Part shown: piece by piece, positions 21,425 through 31,164 of the stretch
Numbering within the stretch: position 1 is the stretch's first letter
How the letters are laid out: each line of letters starts with the position of its first letter
Assembly (NCBI GenBank): GCA_944472135.2
Contig: OX235266.1
Location: 18,432,186 to 18,496,185, forward strand
DNA: 64,000 nucleotides
Direction: 5' to 3'
Origin: Trichobilharzia regenti
Taxonomy: Eukaryota > Platyhelminthes > Trematoda > Strigeidida > Schistosomatidae
Notes under the pieces: generated by a model
What the model was told of the DNA's origin: nothing
Seen by the model: the letters and a program-made list of their open reading frames with translations, nothing else
The model's database searches: none
Translations under genes and position numbers: made by a program

Positions 21425-21820
21425 TATAGTTTTGGTTTGTAAGGATTAGTTATGTTTTACGGGTTGATCACGGATTGATATCAGTTAGAGAACCATTGAA
21501 AACCAGGGAGTACTGGACAGCTGCTGTTTCATCCTAGTTTGGGAATCATCGGCAGTACGCACCCACTGGGTTTCGAACCCGGGACCTCCCGGTTACAAGG
21601 CAAGCTCGTATACCATTCAGCCACTGGGACCCGATTCAATGGCTCGTGAATTCTAACTTCTACCAATTCGTGATTTAGCGCGACCCCAACCATTGTCGTT
21701 GGTGGGACATCCATCCACACACGTGACATCTAATTGGACCTCACTGGTCACGACTTCTCACTAGAACTCAGGAAACTCCAACCTGTAGCAAGTCACTAGC
21801 GAGCATCAGATTAACTTTGT
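21425..21820 (-). mobile_element. beta-variant hammerhead SINE, full unit
   Basis: A minus-strand unit. The tail (TTTTGGTTTGTAAGGATTAG at about 21432-21451) is followed by the ribozyme block 21509-21557 and the tRNA-like head (B box complement GGTTTCGAACCCGGG near 21567). The extended 5' part runs to about 21815. The ribozyme core reads CCGATGA, a change at position 4, with expanded stem III (CAGCAGCTG). A direct copy of the tail begins again at 21821, giving a unit of about 390 bp. Confidence 0.75.
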
Positions 21821-21928
21821 ATAGTTTTGGTTTGTAAGGATTAGTTATGTTTTACGAGTTGATCTCTAACTGATATCAATCCGTGATCAACTGGTAAAAC
21901 ATAACTAATCCTTACAAACCAAAACTAT
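21821..21928. repeat. 44-bp inverted repeat, 20-base loop
   Basis: Left arm 21821-21864 and right arm 21885-21928 are complementary at 43 of 44 positions. Both arms are the beta-variant tail, so the structure looks like two tails joined tail to tail. Confidence 0.9.
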
Positions 21929-21961
21929 CCGTGATCAACTCGTAAAATATAATATTATTAT

Positions 21962-22255
21962 TCCCTTAGGTTCTGAGTGGAAACTAGTGCTTCAACAATA
22001 CATCTCCACTCTGTTCTATTTTCTACTGTCCTCTTTACCTCGGTTCATGATTGCCCGTAATCTCCCATCTCCTCCTCGCCCCACCCTCCTCTCTCCCATG
22101 TCATCCTCGCACTGATAACCCACTCGTCGCTTCCCATTGGTATTCCACTCGAGTGATGGTTTGGCTGGCGCTCTATGTCGTTCGACGGCATCCTCAATGT
22201 GTGCCCCATCAATCCGTTTCCATTTCCTAATACATCTTTTTTGAACAGTCAACCC
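21962..22255 (-). pseudogene. RTE-like 3' end fragment
   Basis: Minus-strand frame 22252-22016 reads RKWKRIDGAHIEDAVERHRA and LEWNTNGKRRVGYQ, the conserved RTE C-terminus, then ends in the RTE tail whose complement CCCTTAGGTTCTGAGTGG starts at about 21964. It lacks everything upstream. Confidence 0.8.
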
Positions 22256-22329
22256 TCGCCTGTTGGTTTGTCCCCAGACAGAGTTTCTTGTTATTTATTC
22301 TTTCTGACCAGCCATTTGATCTTCTGACA

Positions 22330-23630
22330 GCGAGGCGGGCGGGCAGCTGTTGATAAAAGTCTCGCCTTTCCGATTTTCACTGGTTTTGACACCTTTATCC
22401 GTTTCGACAGCCTGTGGTTGAAACCATACTTCCTAGCAAGATAAGTGTAGGAAGGAAGTGCCTTCATACAAATCTCTCCCTTTGATGGTGCTTGATCCTG
22501 GTTGCTTTTGTGTTTTATTGAAAGAATTAAGGAGTGATTGACTGAATCCGAATTATAGATTGTTGCTCAACTGTTATTCTGCATAACTGGCTGACAATCG
22601 TTCGTTTCACACCATCATCCATTTCATTGAAACGATAATTTCTCTTTTCAGGCATTTTTGGACTCTTTTTGTTGGCTTCTAACAACTCAGGTCAGTCAAA
22701 CATTCGTGTACCGCGTCATGCATCCAAACTTCCTTTTAGGTAACTATTTTTATTGCCAGGCAAATTATACATTTTAACGGTTTGTGAATAATTTCGCTTT
22801 ACACAGGAAAGTGTGTGGATTGAGGCTTCAATCCGAACTGAATTCCATTTAACATACCTACCACTTCGTCCGGATAGTCAGCCAAGATCTAGGGGTGATT
22901 TCAACCACTTTGAGTGTCTGAGCTCAGTCACACATTGGCTGAGCTCGACAGCAAACTAGTGAAATCGCTCTTTGGTGTTTACATCACTTGGATTTAGCAG
23001 AAAAAAAAACACTCCTGTTTGATGTGTGTGTGGTAGCCACCTACTCATTTCTCTCGATCAGTAGTATGTGGCCACATCTGACTGATTTCAAAACATGAAG
23101 AAAATCAATGACACAATCACAACAATTTGCTAAAAAAAAATTGTCACGCCTGTGGTAAGGAATGTTATTTATATTTTTCTTCACAGTAATCAACCCAAAA
23201 CCCTGCTTGCAGTTTAGTGAGGCATAATCTGGCTTAGCAAGTTGTCCAATTAGGTTACCTCATATCCACAACGTAAACTCTACAGCTACCAAGTAAAAAT
23301 GTTGATTTCAGTTTTGCCTACGAGGCTGTATAAATTCACTTGTATTCCGGAGAATTCTGCTGAAGAAACTGTGGCCGCACACAGCAAAACGCTCAGAAAA
23401 AAAAACATCTTGTTTTAATTTTCTAAACACATTGGAGGGTATTTTGAGTAATTTGACAAGGCTACTACCGACTTTTTCAGCCAAGGAAGGACCTATCGTC
23501 CAGAAGAAATTAGAGATGGAGTGGATATACGCCAAGGAGGCTGTTAAGTGACTACACACACGATAAAGCCTTGAGTAGAACCGAAACCTGAAGTGACACG
23601 TTTATTGTCACGTGTAGAAGGCCATGTAAA
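22330..23630. other. unannotated stretch
   Basis: About 1.3 kb without a recognisable gene. Short frames have no motifs I know. It may be unique sequence or very old repeats. Confidence 0.4.
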
Positions 23631-23712
23631 AAGAAGATAAAGCAGAACAAAATCCAATGAGGATGTTTTGCTGAAACGCTTTGTTGAACTCGGATTCTAA
23701 GAGATATGAAGT
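23630..23712 (+). mobile_element. possible RTE tail remnant
   Basis: GCTGAAACGCTTTGTTGAAC TCGGATTCTAAGAG resembles RTE 3' ends (GCTGAAGCTCTTTATTCGAC at 32770). Low confidence. Confidence 0.35.
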
Positions 23713-23879
23713 TATATATAAATGGTCAAATTAATCCCCTCTAAGGCCCGCTAGTCTGTTGTTCCTCTCATTCATGTATTATTCCGATTCTAATTAGAAG
23801 ATGAATGATTTCACTGGTAAATCACGAAAAATACCCATTTATTCATAAGTAAAAACACAGTTTTTTTGTTCAGCGAAGA

Positions 23880-24900
23880 AATTTCTTTTCAACGACTTCA
23901 TTTTCAAGCCAACTGTACAGTCGCATTTATACTACAGAACAAGGTTATTAAGTGGCACCAAATAATTGCTCAGTCAATATACAGATCTTTTAAACTTATC
24001 TATAAAACGTGTTTCGGGCGTATCCTAAAGTTTGTAGAAACCCTAGGTGGCAATTACAAAGTTCAAGCCTCGTTTATGCGTTCAAAAACAATTTGTCATC
24101 ACATTAAACCTTCCTTGGTAAATTTTGTTTTGATACCATAGCAGATGTACTATTACCTCTACTATTTGGTTTAGTGGTCTTCATTGTTATTTTGACTTTG
24201 AATATACATAGATAAGTGATAAGAATAACGATAATTAAAATGTTATAAAGAGGTAGAGTTGAAGTGGATGAATTACAAAATTATTAAAGATTGTTTTATA
24301 AGTGAATTGATACCAAAAATATTTTTTGAAAAAATGTCAACCGTTGTCTAAAAATTACGATAAGAATGAAGATGTGAAGTCAAGTGGAATGAATTCAAGT
24401 GGCAAAACAAAATCAAATAAAAACTAGAAAGAACACTACTATGACCAAGGTAAAGAAAGGGGTTTGATAAAACGTTTTTGAACACATAATTTAGGTTTCT
24501 GTTCATGTATAGCTAAAGCTTCGGCTAGCTATGCATAAGTGAAGAAAACGTAAACTTTTGGATCGATTCGATTTTGCCCTGTAGATAACCTTGACGGATG
24601 AATTACGTGGGGCTAAATGACCAGATTCTAACGGGTGATCACAAATAGACGACTTTGCAGTTCTACGTTCGCCTTTCATCAACCAAACCGGATAGTCTTC
24701 AGCTACACGTTTTCGGAGAGTACGATTACAACGTCCAATATAATCAGCTCCACAGGAGCAGGTAAAAGAGTAAATGCACATAGATGTGGACATAATATTT
24801 TGGTATCAATTCTATTATAAAACAATCTTTAATAATTTTAGTGCCACTTAATAACCTTTTCTATGATATAAATACGACTGTACAGCTTGAAAATGAAGTT
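23880..24900 (-). mobile_element. PLE-B-like copy between inverted copies of its 3' end
   Basis: A minus-strand GIY-YIG fragment (24503-24793) is flanked by two nested inverted-repeat pairs. The outer pair is about 23902-23963 with 24838-24895, and the inner pair about 24283-24325 with 24788-24835. The outer arms contain the PLE 3' motif whose sense form reads GACTGTACAG then CTTGAAAATGAAG, also seen at 37.0 and 43.56 kb. The 5' part, including the RT palm, is missing. Confidence 0.65.
24503..24793 (-). pseudogene. Penelope-like GIY-YIG domain fragment, 96 aa
   Basis: The frame reads MCIYSFTCSCGADYIGRCNR at its start, with the IY...YIG pair and a CxC motif typical of this GIY-YIG lineage. 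It continues with YPVWLMKGERRTAKS and SVKVIYRAKSN. The end (FLHLCIASRSFSYT) is shifted from the expected RLLxIAEA..., so the C-terminus is frameshifted. It aligns with residues 222-310 of the PLE-B protein at 42241-43239. No RT part remains in frame. Confidence 0.8.
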
Positions 24901-24904
24901 ATTG

Positions 24905-25535
24905 GTAAATGGTTAAAGTCAATTTACAAGTAAGACTGTTTGGCCTTCAAGTATTAGAGTTTTAGCATCGGTAGTGTTTACTATATGCCCAACCTACTGT
25001 CGTTGATGGACTTACTATCATCTAATAGACATGACAAGGTGTAGAAATGCGTCAGTCAGGAAGGAATCAAAGCACGATCACATCAGAGGTTGGCTAGCAT
25101 TCCACGCATTACATCACCAATGGATATGTATTTATATATGTATATAAATCCTAGTAAAGTTTATCGATTTTTACTTATTGATCTATTCTTAATTAATATT
25201 TATAAGTTATTACACTTTTTGCCTGATTTATGTACGCGGAAAAATTGAATTTGCCTCCTATTCTTTATTTTAACATTTTTAACTATTGTACGGAATGAAT
25301 TTATTAAATGCACATTCACAGAGGAAGTCAGTTTTTTCTCCTCATCTTCTGAGGTTGGTTGAAGACAAATTCATTTTGTTCCTATGATTACTGATCATTT
25401 ATGCATTTTTTCAGTTGAATTTGAGCTTTTTGACGGCTGAAGCTTGTCATTAAGTCAAGTGTCATTTAGTTACTACGTTAAAGCACTTTGGGTAGACATT
25501 TTTTTAAAATTTGTAGCCATTTCAAGTGGAACATT
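24905..25535. other. unannotated AT-rich stretch
   Basis: No gene or repeat that I recognise. Confidence 0.4.
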
Positions 25536-25837
25536 GGCCTTCAAAAATTATCATTTATAAAATCTCAACCACCAGAGTAACTGTGGGCAACAAACGGATT
25601 AACAGAGTTACTGAGGAAAAAAGGATTAGCAAGGAATTAAAATTGGTTCAGTCCACTCTTGAATCAAATAATTTGTTTTTTCTAAAGCCTTCATAAAAAG
25701 ATATTTAAAATGTGAAGATAAGTATGGATCGAACGAGACCTGTTGCTAAGAATTGGTTTAGTAAAGCGGTGATTCTTTACTGCCAAGATACATCCGATGG
25801 GATGAAGTGAATCTTCAACGATCGTGACAACATAAGA

Positions 25838-26266
25838 GTGTATTTTCATGCAACTAACACCCTACGTTCATCACCACTAGTGAAAGTTAAGGATAAAATA
25901 GAAGAAGAAAACCAACGGAATTATGTGTACCAGATAAATTGTGGGGACTGTGACGCCATATATGTGAGAGAAACTTCCAGACAGGTAAATATAAGAGTGA
26001 CAGAGCATAAACAACGTCTGAAGGTGGTTCCGAAGACCTCTGCATACTTAAAGAAGCTAGAAAACAAATCAGTGATTGCACTGCATTCGATAGAAACGGG
26101 ACGTGAAATCGACTTTGATAAGACTAAGGTTCTACAGAAAGGTTTTGGTTCATATAAAGAAAGACTGACTGGAGAAGCAGCGCATATGTGGGTGGATCCT
26201 AACAGTTTGAAAAGACTTGAGGGTGTGATGTTAGCTGATGCATGGCGAATCCTGACTAACAAATAA
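25838..26266 (+). pseudogene. Penelope-like GIY-YIG region (PLE-C), 142 aa
   Basis: Residues 28-60 read NYVYQINCGDCDAIYVRETS RQVNIRVTEHK. This is the GIY-YIG fold start with the CxxC pair, but the YIG triplet is YVR, so a conserved glycine is lost. The following part (YLKKLENKSVIALHSIETGR, then FDKTKVLQKGFGSYKERL) matches PLE-A rather than PLE-B in style. The upstream RT part is present only as broken sequence. The domain would normally nick target DNA; here it is probably inactive. Confidence 0.8.
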
Positions 26267-26575
26267 AATTTGGATATGTATCAATAATTAATCATACTTG
26301 GTCGAAATTCCCGATTGTCTACGTATTTTTGTGGAGAGGCTAACAAATGTTTTATGACTGTTCACCCACACACCATTGTATACTGCGTATAAACATATAT
26401 TTTAACATAAATAGACTAATTTTGAAAGTCTGAGGCTAAATTTTGATCAAAGATCATACAATTTTGTTTATTGTACATGTTGATGCCTGTCTCATGGCTC
26501 ATATGTTTGGAGAAAGTTTTTAAAAAGAACAAAAGATGTCCTTTTTATAAATATATACTTCTGATAGGTTAATTT

Positions 26576-26635
26576 CGATTAATTTCCCTGAAGAAGTTCA
26601 GACCAGATGGCCGAGCGAAACGTTGGAATTAATCG
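26576..26635 (+). ncRNA. hammerhead ribozyme in PLE-C 3' UTR
   Basis: Stem I pairs 26576-26587 (CGATTAATTTCC) with 26625-26635 (GGAATTAATCG), 11 pairs with one bulged base. The core CTGAAGA is at 26588-26594 and GAAA at 26617-26620. Stem II spans 26595-26616 with mixed canonical and wobble pairs. Stem III is minimal (AC with GT), and cleavage is predicted after GTT at 26622-26624. Long stem I and almost no stem III are typical of hammerheads reported in Penelope-like elements. Activity is inferred. Confidence 0.8.
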
Positions 26636-26669
26636 TTTCAATTTCACTGAGATTTTATAAATACAATTT

Positions 26670-27230
26670 TTTACAAATGTCTCCTTCTCACTCCGCGCCC
26701 AATTATATTTTCGAACTATCAAGCTGTAACCAAAAATAAAATAAAAAGTAAAAAATCTTGATCGCAGTTCATATGATTTGGGCTTCAAGCCTGAGGTGTA
26801 GAGTTTCACTTGGGGGTGGTGGTGTTGCTCACGTCCAACCTCATATTTTCACCGGGATTACTACTAATAGGTCAAGATTTATGAGTCTTTCAGTCTAGGA
26901 ATCTGAACCTAGACTAAGTACTTGTTTGACTACCATTCGTGCTTAGGCGGGAACGTGCCACTTTCGCTGTCTGTGAATTCTTATTGGCGTACACTTGTTT
27001 TTTTAACAAAGGATATTCTGATACAGAAGTGAAGTGAGTAATTTTCATTTTAACAAAGCAGTCAACATAGCCATTCTAAGGACTGAACACGTCAAACTGG
27101 TGCCTCTTCAACTTTAAATCATTCTACCAGCAAGAAATTTCTACATGAATTCTGGCATCAATGTCAAATAGCTTAATGCCAGTTTTAGCGAATACATCAC
27201 TGGTTTGAGTCTCCCAGCTAGGATGGACAA
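26670..27230. other. unannotated stretch
   Basis: Contains an undefined repeat-like segment around 26780-26950 (CTCACGTCCAACCTCATATT). I could not assign it. Confidence 0.35.
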
Positions 27231-27235
27231 CCTAT

Positions 27236-28495
27236 CAGTAAATGAAAAATCCCCATATTGAAATCAAAACAAGATTTTGAGCGATACAATTGTTTTCGAT
27301 AACTTCTTCTTCAGGCTCTACAGTTATAAATCCATGAATAATAGAGTACATATAGCCAGTAAAGGCAAATGAAAATAATATCAGAAACTGTATTGGGGTG
27401 CATGTGTAAGTTGAGGTGATAGTCCATTAGTTAGCATAGTCAATTAAATGTGTATAGGGTGTTTAGTCAGAAAAATGTGATGAAGTGTGAATGAACAATT
27501 AGGTGATATAGTGTAGTTTTATAGTTAACAGAATACAAGTGTCCTTGGGGTGAGAAAATGCGATAACCACAAAATACATGTAAAGACACGTTAAAAAATT
27601 AGGCACTGGATATGAGGGCTGACCGATAATGTCTAATGATAAAATAAAGGGGCTAAATTGTAAATTGTAATAAAATGCTACAGAATTGGTAGGTTTAGTA
27701 TAAAATCATAAAGGTTGACAAAATAAGAGTAACAATGAGGTGAAATAAACTGGGTGGAGAAATGGATAATAAAGACATGATATCACAAAATAATAATAAT
27801 AATAGTAATAGTACGAAAAGATTATGATCCTGGTGACCTTATAGTGGGCCAGGGTAGACAAAGAGAGTGAATAAGTTTTTTCTGTACACATAGATCTGGT
27901 CTTTCTCTATTATTCTCTAAAGCCTCAGCTATGGCTAGGAGGCGTAATCGTGTGCCTTTGGGGAGATTGTTCGGTACCCGATACGCAACTGTAAATGACT
28001 CATCTACTTTGATGCTGTGTTCGCTATCCACTAGATGAGACAGAATTGCACTATTAATTGATTTGGTTGTTCTTTTCCCAAGCCAAACAGGAATATTTTC
28101 ACGAGTGCGTAGAGATAAATTCCTCTGGGTACGACCTATATAACTAGCGCCACAGGAGCAGTTAAATTTATATACACACATTGATGTCGCCATTTTGGGC
28201 AATCTATCTTTAATGCACGGTGTCAATATCGGTTTGGTTGAGAAACTGACATACAGTTTTGCGGCATTAAAAGTTGTTTCAATTGATCTTGTTAATCTAC
28301 GGTTTAATATATCACTGGCTATATCACCTTTGAATTGTACATTTAAGTAAAGCTTTTTCTTACTTACTGTGTCTCGCCTGATATTATGTGTAGTTTCGTA
28401 GAAACTACTCTATTATTCATGGATTTATAACTGTAGAGCCTGAAGAAGAAGCTATCGAAAAAAATTGTTCGCTCAAAATCTTGTTTTGACAACCT
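27236..28495 (-). mobile_element. PLE-B-like copy bounded by inverted 3' ends
   Basis: Inverted arms 27272-27350 and 28408-28490 carry AGCCTGAAGAAGAAG...ATCGAAAA in sense orientation. Between them lies a minus-strand GIY-YIG frame (27822-28226) and a 3' UTR (27350-27820) with an AAT microsatellite at 27789-27804. The bracketing of a coding part by outward and inward copies of its own 3' end recurs at 23.9 and 35.5 kb. Confidence 0.7.
27822..28226 (-). pseudogene. Penelope-like GIY-YIG domain (PLE-B type), 134 aa
   Basis: Residues 13-40 read ATSMCVYKFNCSCGASYIGR TQRNLSLR, an intact-looking GIY-YIG start. The domain continues through PVWLGKRTTKS, SAILSHLVDSEHSI and VAYRVPNNLPKGTRLRLLAI AEAL to the family C-terminus (PDLCVQKKLI). 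The upstream RT part is missing. The last residues after CLPW run into flanking sequence. The nuclease residues appear conserved, but the first methionine lies in what would be mid-protein. Confidence 0.85.
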
Positions 28496-28499
28496 ATCA

Positions 28500-29235
28500 C
28501 TGTTATCCGTAAAGCCATGATTTACGCATACGCTGACATGATAGCCTGATTAGAGAGTTCATTTATAGCCTGAATTTCTGAAGGTCGCTATATCATACAA
28601 CCAATCAGATTTGTTTATTTATGTATGACTTCGATTCCCAAGGTTTTATAAACTATATATACATACCATGTATTTTGTATAATAAAACATCGTTTTCTTC
28701 GAAGTTAAATCTGACTTTTATGTCAGTCTCAGTATATGAGGGTTATTTCCAAATGATCGGTTGATTTTAGTGTCGTGTCTGAAGTAGAACTCCAGTCACA
28801 TCAGGAACATTCCCCGAGCATATCAGTCTATTCTGATCTATAGATGTGCCCTAGTTTTAGTTAATCCTACCAACTAGCTACAGCCGCCGAACTTCATTGA
28901 GGGATTTCACTTAATATTAACACTAAAGACTAGCCGTACGGCACCGATTACGCCCCAGTGCCTAATCAATGTGTGACCTGTTACCTTCAAGAGATGCGTT
29001 ACACTTATGCAATGAAAACAACGAACAGTAACCGTAGCAATAGAAGGTAATAATGACTACACAAAAATTCACCTTGATGCTTCAGAGAATTCGCACCGGC
29101 GTCACATAAATCATTTGCAGCGGGCTACTACTGACTCTCATCAACAGCTCTCCTTATCGCTGGACACTTATTGTCGGGTTTTCAATGGGAAAGTACATGT
29201 GACAAGGAACTCTAACAAGCAGAGTACCACTCAAT
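28500..29235. other. unannotated stretch
   Basis: No supported feature. Confidence 0.4.
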
Positions 29236-29239
29236 AACA

Positions 29240-29372
29240 TATTTATTACTTGACGAATATTCAAAAGCAAGTGGAGGTGGATTGAACATATCCTGAGAAG
29301 ATCATCAATTGACATCAGCCTACAGTCCCGCGAGTGGAATCCGACTGAGAAGAGATGAGTTGGACGCCAGTA
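29240..29372 (+). pseudogene. RTE-like C-terminal fragment
   Basis: AGTGGAGGTGGATTGAACAT and the following codons match the RTE segment KWRWIGHxLRxSS...EWNPxGKRR, with shifts. Very short remnant. Confidence 0.6.
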
Positions 29373-29707
29373 ATGTAGTAAATAGGTCCCTCTTTTCAAA
29401 ACTGATGACCACCAACCTCGATTTTCCAGAAGAAATACCATGACTTACTGGATTCCAGATTCGTCGGCATGACTAGTTTGAGAAGAAACAGACGAAGCAA
29501 ACGTCTTTGTCCGAAATCTCTAGGCAACTAAAAATTTACAAATTATCAAATGAAACCAAGAGTTTAATTGAATTTGAGATTTTCTCGTCGATTGATTGGA
29601 CCGAAGTGTTCAGTCTCAGGTTGACATGTCGGCTTCTAGTGCAGATGCTTCGACGATGTCTGGTCATGTTATTAGAAGTTAATTGGTGGATAATGACTAG
29701 CAGTGGG

Positions 29708-29752
29708 ATCCAGGATGCACATTTCGTCCTATTTGAGGCTCTTCAGCTGGAT
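29708..29752 (-). ncRNA. hammerhead ribozyme (alpha family), core intact, stem II weakened
   Basis: Stem I: CTGGAT at 29747-29752 on the plus strand (sense ATCCAG) pairs with ATCCAG at 29708-29713. Sense core CTGAAGA is at 29746-29740 and GAAA at 29725-29722. The cleavage region is TGTGCATC then CTGGAT. Stem II (GCCT with AGGAC) has one C-A mismatch and a G-U pair, so folding may be compromised. Confidence 0.65.
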
Positions 29753-30030
29753 GTACCTGCACTTCTCAGTAGGGCTCTAACCCAGTGCCCTTAGTTTTAA
29801 GCGCTTTGGTATCTGCACAAGAAGTCGACATGTCAACCTGAGACCGAGCACTTCGGTCTAATCAATCGACGGGAAAATCTCAAATTCAATTAAATTAATA
29901 TGCTCCGTTGCAAAAGAGGTGGCTCTCGTGGTCCAAGTGGTCTAGTAGATAACGCTTTGGTGTTTGAAACTATGGGCACTGGGTTCGAGCTTCGGTGGGA
30001 ACACCACCACTCACTGGGAAATGTAGGCAC

Positions 30031-30073
30031 ATCCAGTGACGAGTCCCAAATAGGAAGAAATGCGCATCCTGGA
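30031..30073 (+). ncRNA. degenerate hammerhead (alpha family)
   Basis: Stem I ATCCAG/CTGGAT and the block GTCCCAAATAGG are intact, as is GAAATGCGCATC. The core reads TGACGA with the first C deleted, and stem II has lost its closing pair. Probably inactive. Confidence 0.7.
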
Positions 30074-30329
30074 TTTCACTGTTAGTCACCATCCACAAAT
30101 TAAAAACAAAGAGTTGGTCAAAGTCTTTTCGCTGCGTTTATTTACACACACACATACACTCAAGCAAGCGATGTCCAATCATTGGTTGGTAACCTTGATA
30201 TTGTGAAATGTCAAAATAACTGTATTTCTCAGGCTATAACCGTTCAAACCGTTAGGCTGAGACAGAACGTTTGCGATAAACTGAATAGCAATACTGTGAC
30301 ATCCAACCATATTCTTTCTTTCAATACCT

Positions 30330-30480
30330 CTGCGTCTCAAGTGGAACACAGGGCTTCTAGTATGATTTTAAACTTTCAAAGTTGTCATTTTTTTCAGTTG
30401 ACAGTCTTATGCCCAGCCTTCCTTTCTTTACCACAATGAGTCAGTCCATAATCGAACCTTGGATTACGTGTGTGGTTGGC
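30330..30480 (-). mobile_element. SINE-V copy
   Basis: Shares body (TATGCCCAGCCTTCCTTTC) and RTE-like tail (complement CAAGTGGAACACAGGGCTTC) with 11355-11590. The tRNA-like head is decayed. Confidence 0.55.
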
Positions 30481-30488
30481 GATCAATT

Positions 30489-30683
30489 TATTTTTTTTTA
30501 TTTTTTGATTTACAGCTTGATTCCACACTGTATTTTTGGTACAAGTATGGAATTTTCAGCATGGATATCGGTAGCCCAAAATTTGCAGGCCGACCATTGA
30601 TATCAGGTGTGCATCGGCGTGGGCTCGAACCCTGGACCATGTGCATGGTCAGCGAGAGTCCTAACCACTGTGCCACCGACGCA
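30489..30683 (-). mobile_element. SINE-T copy
   Basis: Full-length copy. In sense orientation the A box TGGCACAGTGG and B box GGTTCGAGCC are intact, followed by the body with ATATCAATGGTCGGCCTG and the LINE-A-like tail (30580-30510). It ends in an A/T-rich run. This is the best-preserved minus-strand copy. Confidence 0.85.
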
Positions 30684-30689
30684 ATCTAC

Positions 30690-31060
30690 AGGTGAGTCAC
30701 CAGCGCGAAGGCCAGTAACACTCAGTGCACTCAGCCGGTTTCGCATTCAAATAATTAATGGTCACAGTGCTGCTTAACTTTGATGACCGGGGGAGAACCA
30801 GTGTTTTCAACGTAGCATGTTAGCCGATTTCTTCATTTTATACACCAATCACATAGGTTACTGGTAGCATATGTATATATATACTGCAATTTCTGTGGTT
30901 CTCATGGGCGTCGGTCACTCTTGTCTTCTAATCTTCCCTTGACTTTAATGTAGTGTAGGGTATCTAGTGAGGGAGATCAGTCATATTCAGTCTTTGGTTG
31001 AATAATCAATCGCTTTTCACAATCGTGCCTGACACCCAGTATTATTATCAATAGTAGTTA
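30690..31060. other. unannotated stretch
   Basis: No supported feature. Confidence 0.4.
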
Positions 31061-31119
31061 AAACAAATTTGGTGATGTGTTTTTGATGTGGTTTTGTTTT
31101 CTGAGCTGGATGGTTAGTT

Positions 31120-31161
31120 TGCGAAGCTTTCATCACCTTACTGGGTGACATCTTCAGCGCA
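31120..31161 (-). ncRNA. hammerhead ribozyme in PLE-D, four bases after the stop codon
   Basis: In sense orientation, stem I TGCG (31161-31158) pairs with CGCA (31123-31120). The core CTGAAGA is at 31157-31151. Stem II TCACC/GGTGA is perfect with loop CAGTAA, and GAAA is at 31131-31128. Stem III is A-G/C-T, and cleavage is predicted after CTT. The core is complete. It begins four bases past the PLE-D stop codon at 31165-31167. Confidence 0.85.
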
Positions 31162-31164
31162 TAC

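Larger units (their letters stand above)
25540..26660 (+). mobile_element. PLE-C copy, 5' truncated, with 3' hammerhead
   Basis: Degraded RT tail (about 25590-25730, readable as KRISKELKLVQSTLESNN), the GIY-YIG frame 25838-26266, then a 3' UTR carrying a complete hammerhead fold at 26576-26635. This order agrees with published Penelope-like elements that carry hammerheads. Confidence 0.75.
29563..30100. mobile_element. alpha (SMalpha-like) SINE composite with 75-bp inverted repeats
   Basis: Inverted repeats 29563-29637 and 29820-29895 (about 5 mismatches in 75) bracket a minus-strand alpha unit with a ribozyme at 29708-29752. A plus-strand unit follows (29910-30100) with A box TGGTCCAAGTGG near 29934, B box GGGTTCGAGC at 29981-29990 and a ribozyme relic at 30031-30073. 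The ribozyme and flanks strongly resemble the schistosome SMalpha satellite/SINE, in which active hammerheads were described. The paired arrangement is seen directly. Confidence 0.85.
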
